A stretch of DNA of 64,000 nucleotides from Burkholderiaceae bacterium (GTDB taxonomy: Bacteria; Pseudomonadota; Gammaproteobacteria; Burkholderiales; Burkholderiaceae): NCBI GenBank assembly GCA_947450225.1, contig CANFUO010000002.1:35882-99881 (forward strand), written 5' to 3'. Of this stretch, positions 60,201-64,000 are shown one piece after another. Position 1 is the stretch's first letter. Every line of letters starts with the position of its first letter. Below the pieces are notes generated by a model, which was not told where the DNA came from, searched no databases, and was given only the letters and a program-made list of their open reading frames with translations. The position numbers and the translations under genes are program-made.

Positions 60201-62537
60201 ATGAATGCCCCACGCTCACTTTTCTCTATCCCAACTGCACCTCATCTCAATGCTTATCCTAAATATTGGGCTGAGTGTTACGGACGAGCCCCCTTTCTGC
60301 CGATGTCTAGAAAAGAAATGGACACCCTTGGATGGGATAGTTGTGACATTATCATCGTCACCGGTGACGCATATGTGGATCACCCTAGTTTTGGTATGGC
60401 TATTATTGGCCGTTTACTTGAATCACAAGGCTTTCGCGTTGGGATCATTTCCCAGCCAGATTGGCAATCTGCCGACCCCTTTAAAGCCCTCGGTCAACCC
60501 AATCTGTATTTCGGTGTTACCGCCGGAAATATGGACTCGATGATCAATGCTTACACAGCTGATCGCAAAATTCGTAAAGATGATGCTTATACTGCCGGTG
60601 GCTTGAGTGGTAAACGCCCCGATCGTTGTTCTCTCGTCTACGCCCAGCGTTGTAAAGAAGCTTATCCTCAATCGCCCATTATTATGGGTGGTATCGAAGC
60701 TTCACTACGCCGCATTGCGCACTACGATTATTGGCAAGATAAAGTTCGGCGCTCAATTCTGATAGATGCTAAAGCCGATATCTTGCTATACGGTAACGCT
60801 GAACGTGCTTTAGTAGAAATTACCCACCGCCTTTCTAAAGGTGAAAAAATTCAAGAAATTACTGATGTTCGTGGTACTGCTTTTGTAAGACGTACAACTG
60901 CAACTCAATTCCTCGAGATTAACTCGAGCGAAGTTGATGAACCCGGAAAAGTTGAAGTCCCCATTAATCCTTACCTCATGCCAGATGAGCAAGCTGCTGC
61001 TCAGGGTGAGACGTGTGCAAAATCATCTGACCCTTCAGACAAAACTGTTGTAATTGAACAGCCTATTCAGTTTCAAATTCCAAAAAAACAAAAATTAGAA
61101 CGTGACTTCACGGTGATACGCCTTCCTAGCTATGAAGCCGTCAAACGTGATGCAGTTCTTTATGCACATGCCAATCGGGTTCTTCACATGGAAACCAATC
61201 CAGGCAATGCCCGTGCCCTCGTTCAACAACATGGCGAAGGAGCTTCTATTCGTGATGTCTGGTTAAATGCGCCACCGATTCCTCTGACTACAGATGAAAT
61301 GGACTTTGTGTTTGACCAACCTTACGCAAGAGCTCCTCACCCAAGTTATGGTGATGCAAAAATTCCAGCATGGGATATGATTCGATTTTCTGTCAACATC
61401 ATGCGTGGTTGTTTTGGTGGTTGTACGTTTTGCTCGATCACTGAACATGAAGGCCGTATCATCCAAAATCGTTCCTCAGATTCTATTATTCGCGAAATAG
61501 AAGATATTCGCGATAAGGTGCCTGGCTTTACTGGCGTGATTTCTGACCTAGGTGGGCCAACTGCCAATATGTATCGTATTGCTTGTAAATCACCAGAGAT
61601 AGAAGCGCATTGCCGCAAACCCTCGTGTGTTTTTCCGGATATCTGTCCTAATCTCAATACCGACCACACCCCATTGATTCAGTTATATCGCAGAGCTCGA
61701 ACTGTTCGTGGTGTGAAAAAGATTCTCATTAGCTCAGGATTAAGATATGACCTCGCCATCAAAGCACCTGCGTACATTAAAGAACTAGTAACCCACCATG
61801 TAGGTGGTTATTTAAAAATTGCTCCCGAACATACAGAGTCTGGCCCTCTCACTAAGATGATGAAACCAGGTATTGGTAGTTATGACAAGTTTAAAGAACT
61901 CTTTGATAAATATTCTAAAGAAGCCGGTAAAGAGCAATATCTGATTCCGTACTTCATTGCTGCTCATCCTGGTACGAGTGATGAAGATATGATGCACTTA
62001 GCTTTGTGGCTGAAGTCGAATGGCTTTCGTGCGGATCAAGTTCAAACATTTTATCCTTCACCCATGGCGACTGCCACTGCGATGTACCACACGAATAAAA
62101 ATCCTCTCAGAAAAGTAACCCGTGATAGTGAAACTGTAGATATTGTTCGTGGTGAAAAAAGACGTCGTTTACATAAAGCGTTTTTGCGTTATCACGATGC
62201 TAATAATTGGCCCTTACTCCGTGAAGCGCTCAAAAAAATGGGGCGTGCTGATTTAATCGGCAATGGTAAACATCAACTTATTCCTAGTTATCAACCTAGA
62301 ATAGATGGAACGTATCAAAGCGCCCGGAGAAAAAACTCTACTGCACCTACTGGCATCAATGTGGGCGCCCGTGCTCGACTCTCGACTAAAGTAATCAATA
62401 ATCCTCGGGATTTCACAATCCCTGAGAATGAACAACGCGCAGCTTCAAGAACCGCCAAAGGAAAAATCCTGACACAACATACAGGGCTTCCTCCTCGCGC
62501 AAGTATTCGCACACCGCGTAAAAAAATAAAAAGTTAA
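60201..62537 (+). CDS. YgiQ family radical SAM protein (start probably [12 protein letters not shown] open from 60135)
   Basis: [44 protein letters not shown] radical SAM motif. Confidence 0.95.
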   Translation: MNAPRSLFSIPTAPHLNAYPKYWAECYGRAPFLPMSRKEMDTLGWDSCDIIIVTGDAYVDHPSFGMAIIGRLLESQGFRVGIISQPDWQSADPFKALGQPNLYFGVTAGNMDSMINAYTADRKIRKDDAYTAGGLSGKRPDRCSLVYAQRCKEAYPQSPIIMGGIEASLRRIAHYDYWQDKVRRSILIDAKADILLYGNAERALVEITHRLSKGEKIQEITDVRGTAFVRRTTATQFLEINSSEVDEPGKVEVPINPYLMPDEQAAAQGETCAKSSDPSDKTVVIEQPIQFQIPKKQKLERDFTVIRLPSYEAVKRDAVLYAHANRVLHMETNPGNARALVQQHGEGASIRDVWLNAPPIPLTTDEMDFVFDQPYARAPHPSYGDAKIPAWDMIRFSVNIMRGCFGGCTFCSITEHEGRIIQNRSSDSIIREIEDIRDKVPGFTGVISDLGGPTANMYRIACKSPEIEAHCRKPSCVFPDICPNLNTDHTPLIQLYRRARTVRGVKKILISSGLRYDLAIKAPAYIKELVTHHVGGYLKIAPEHTESGPLTKMMKPGIGSYDKFKELFDKYSKEAGKEQYLIPYFIAAHPGTSDEDMMHLALWLKSNGFRADQVQTFYPSPMATATAMYHTNKNPLRKVTRDSETVDIVRGEKRRRLHKAFLRYHDANNWPLLREALKKMGRADLIGNGKHQLIPSYQPRIDGTYQSARRKNSTAPTGINVGARARLSTKVINNPRDFTIPENEQRAASRTAKGKILTQHTGLPPRASIRTPRKKIKS

Positions 62538-62542
62538 TTAGT

Positions 62543-63064
62543 ATGTGGCAAGTTATTCAAGCATATTGCGCAATGTTTCCTCAAGAAGCTTCGAAACTGT
62601 TGAGTCAAACGCAATTTTTAGAGTCTATCGATGACCCATTTCCTCGCGTCCTCTTGCCCGGACATATTACTGGTAGCGGAATTTTGATTCGTGAACAAAA
62701 AATGTTGTTGATTCAACACCGTTATCTGAAAGAATGGTTTCAACCTGGAGGTCATATTGATTCTGGTGAGTCACCACTGAGTGGCGCTATTCGCGAAGTT
62801 CTTGAAGAGACTGGCTGGCAAACTATCCTCTCACCGCTATGCACTAATAACTTACCCTTTGATATCGACGTGCATGTCATCCCTGCAAACCCTATCAAAA
62901 ATGAAGCTGAACACCTTCATATTGATTTTGCGTATTTATTAGAGCCGATTCATCACGGCCAAGCTAGCGACCCTGAAACTGTCGCATGGGTTGAGTTAGC
63001 TCAGTGCACAGCTCCTCGACTGGCCCGCTGCGTAGAAAAATATAAGCATCTAAAAAGAGCCTAA
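62543..63064 (+). CDS. NUDIX hydrolase
   Basis: GGHIDSGESPLSGAIREVLEETGW Nudix box. Confidence 0.93.
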   Translation: MWQVIQAYCAMFPQEASKLLSQTQFLESIDDPFPRVLLPGHITGSGILIREQKMLLIQHRYLKEWFQPGGHIDSGESPLSGAIREVLEETGWQTILSPLCTNNLPFDIDVHVIPANPIKNEAEHLHIDFAYLLEPIHHGQASDPETVAWVELAQCTAPRLARCVEKYKHLKRA

Positions 63065-63640
63065 TACACCAGTAGCTCCAATCATGGCACCTACTCCTAA
63101 TAGCCACAATATATGAATGTTGGTTGCCCAAACCAGTATCATGGTTGCGGAGGCAATTAACCAAATCTGCCAATTGTGAGCTAGGACAAAATCTCCTCGT
63201 ACAATCACCCAACTTGAAACCAACATCGATCCAATCACCACAGCTGCTAAGCCTTGCTTAAAAGCAATGACACCTTGTTTCTCACTATTTTTTTGTACCC
63301 ACCGAGTAGCGGTAAAGGTTAAAACACACGACGGAGTCAATGCGCAGAGCAAACACAACACAAATCCCATCACGGCAAATAGATAATGCGAATAACCTTC
63401 TGGTGTGGCATTCATGCCAAAATTCCAGCCCATCATGGCGAGCATGAGTGCATTAGGCCCTGGCGATGCTTGTGCCAAAGCAATGCCAGAGGAAAATTGT
63501 GATTCACTTAACCAAGCATGTTCATCAATAAAAAAACGATGAAACTCCGGAATCAAGGCAATCGCGCCACCAACGGCAAATACTGACATCGAGGCAAATT
63601 GCCACATGACGGTCAACCAATCACTCCAAACAATATTCAT
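63050..63640 (-). CDS. Chromate transporter (short-chain, C-type half)
   Basis: FASMSVFAVGGAIALIPEFHRFFI; ASPGPNALMLAMMGW. Confidence 0.85.
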   Translation of the reverse strand: MNIVWSDWLTVMWQFASMSVFAVGGAIALIPEFHRFFIDEHAWLSESQFSSGIALAQASPGPNALMLAMMGWNFGMNATPEGYSHYLFAVMGFVLCLLCALTPSCVLTFTATRWVQKNSEKQGVIAFKQGLAAVVIGSMLVSSWVIVRGDFVLAHNWQIWLIASATMILVWATNIHILWLLGVGAMIGATGVLGSF

Positions 63641-64000
63641 GGACGATCCTTGGATGGCGAACGGTGTTTAATTTTCAAATAGGTAAGAAATACAGACCCA
63701 CTTCCCATAACTAGCAATACTGGTATTAATGGAAACCTAAAAACAGCCATAAGAATAAAAGTACATACGGTAAATGAGATAGCACCCAAAAATGTGAGGG
63801 GATGATTTTTTAAACTACTCGCCATTTTTAAAGATGTGCCTGCAATAAGCCCCGCAGAGACTGCCCCCATCCCATGCAGAGCACCCGAAATAGCAGGATA
63901 GTCCCGAAATTGTTCAAAAAAGACAGCAACTAATATCAGTAAAAGAGCTAGCATCGAAAAAATACCAGCTACTGCAACAAAGGCCCCCATCGGACCAAAA
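63637..64000 (-). CDS. Chromate transporter half, N-terminal part outside window
   Basis: Frame open to the window edge (FGPMGAFVAVAGIF); hydrophobic; overlaps partner gene. Confidence 0.75.
   Translation of the reverse strand, partial: FGPMGAFVAVAGIFSMLALLLILVAVFFEQFRDYPAISGALHGMGAVSAGLIAGTSLKMASSLKNHPLTFLGAISFTVCTFILMAVFRFPLIPVLLVMGSGSVFLTYLKIKHRSPSKDRP

Noticed and set aside
60205-60543. 112-aa ORF at the YgiQ start
   Set aside because: Out-of-frame with the well-conserved YgiQ N-terminus.
1-64000. CRISPR arrays, tRNA/rRNA genes, IS elements or prophage
   Set aside because: No regularly spaced repeats, T-loop/cloverleaf sequences, transposase/integrase ORFs or phage structural genes seen by eye. 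tRNAscan-SE, Infernal and ISfinder runs would be decisive.

Overview
This is a low-GC betaproteobacterial chromosome segment; gene content and order suggest a Burkholderiales, Polynucleobacter-like genome (inference, no database search was run). It is nearly all protein-coding. I saw no tRNA, rRNA, CRISPR array or transposase by eye. Housekeeping blocks: lysS (partial), iscR-S-U-A-hscB-hscA-fdx, uvrB, aromatic aminotransferase, phaZ, orphan rnfB-like/nth, aceA, clpB, alaA-hom-thrC-moeA-moaD-moaE, an arn (L-Ara4N lipid A) operon with arnA split in two, bcp/phoH/NlpC, dnaB-rplI-rpsR-priB-rpsF, lexA, and an lpoB/ycfL/COG3014 lipoprotein block. The accessory content is mainly (i) 1.1-5.5 kb, a cytochrome c/EF-hand/BON-like protein next to a Tat amidohydrolase, a hydrolase and a Bug receptor, and (ii) 41.5-53.6 kb, a probable catabolic island. 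The island has a seven-gene minus-strand operon: alpha/beta hydrolase, [2Fe-2S] subunit, Tat molybdenum hydroxylase, HpaI-like aldolase, PuuE/imidase-like deacetylase-fold hydrolase, amidase, GFA protein. It is flanked by three orphan Bug receptors, a signal-less ModA-like protein and a truncated ferredoxin-domain ORF. This is my best candidate for an undescribed system, hypothetically N-heterocycle/cyclic-imide catabolism. Readable regulatory signals include tandem LexA boxes, a PhbF/PhaR-type box at phaZ, paired IscR type-1-like sites, a perfect 18-bp palindrome upstream of aceA, a sigma32-like clpB promoter and several intrinsic terminators.
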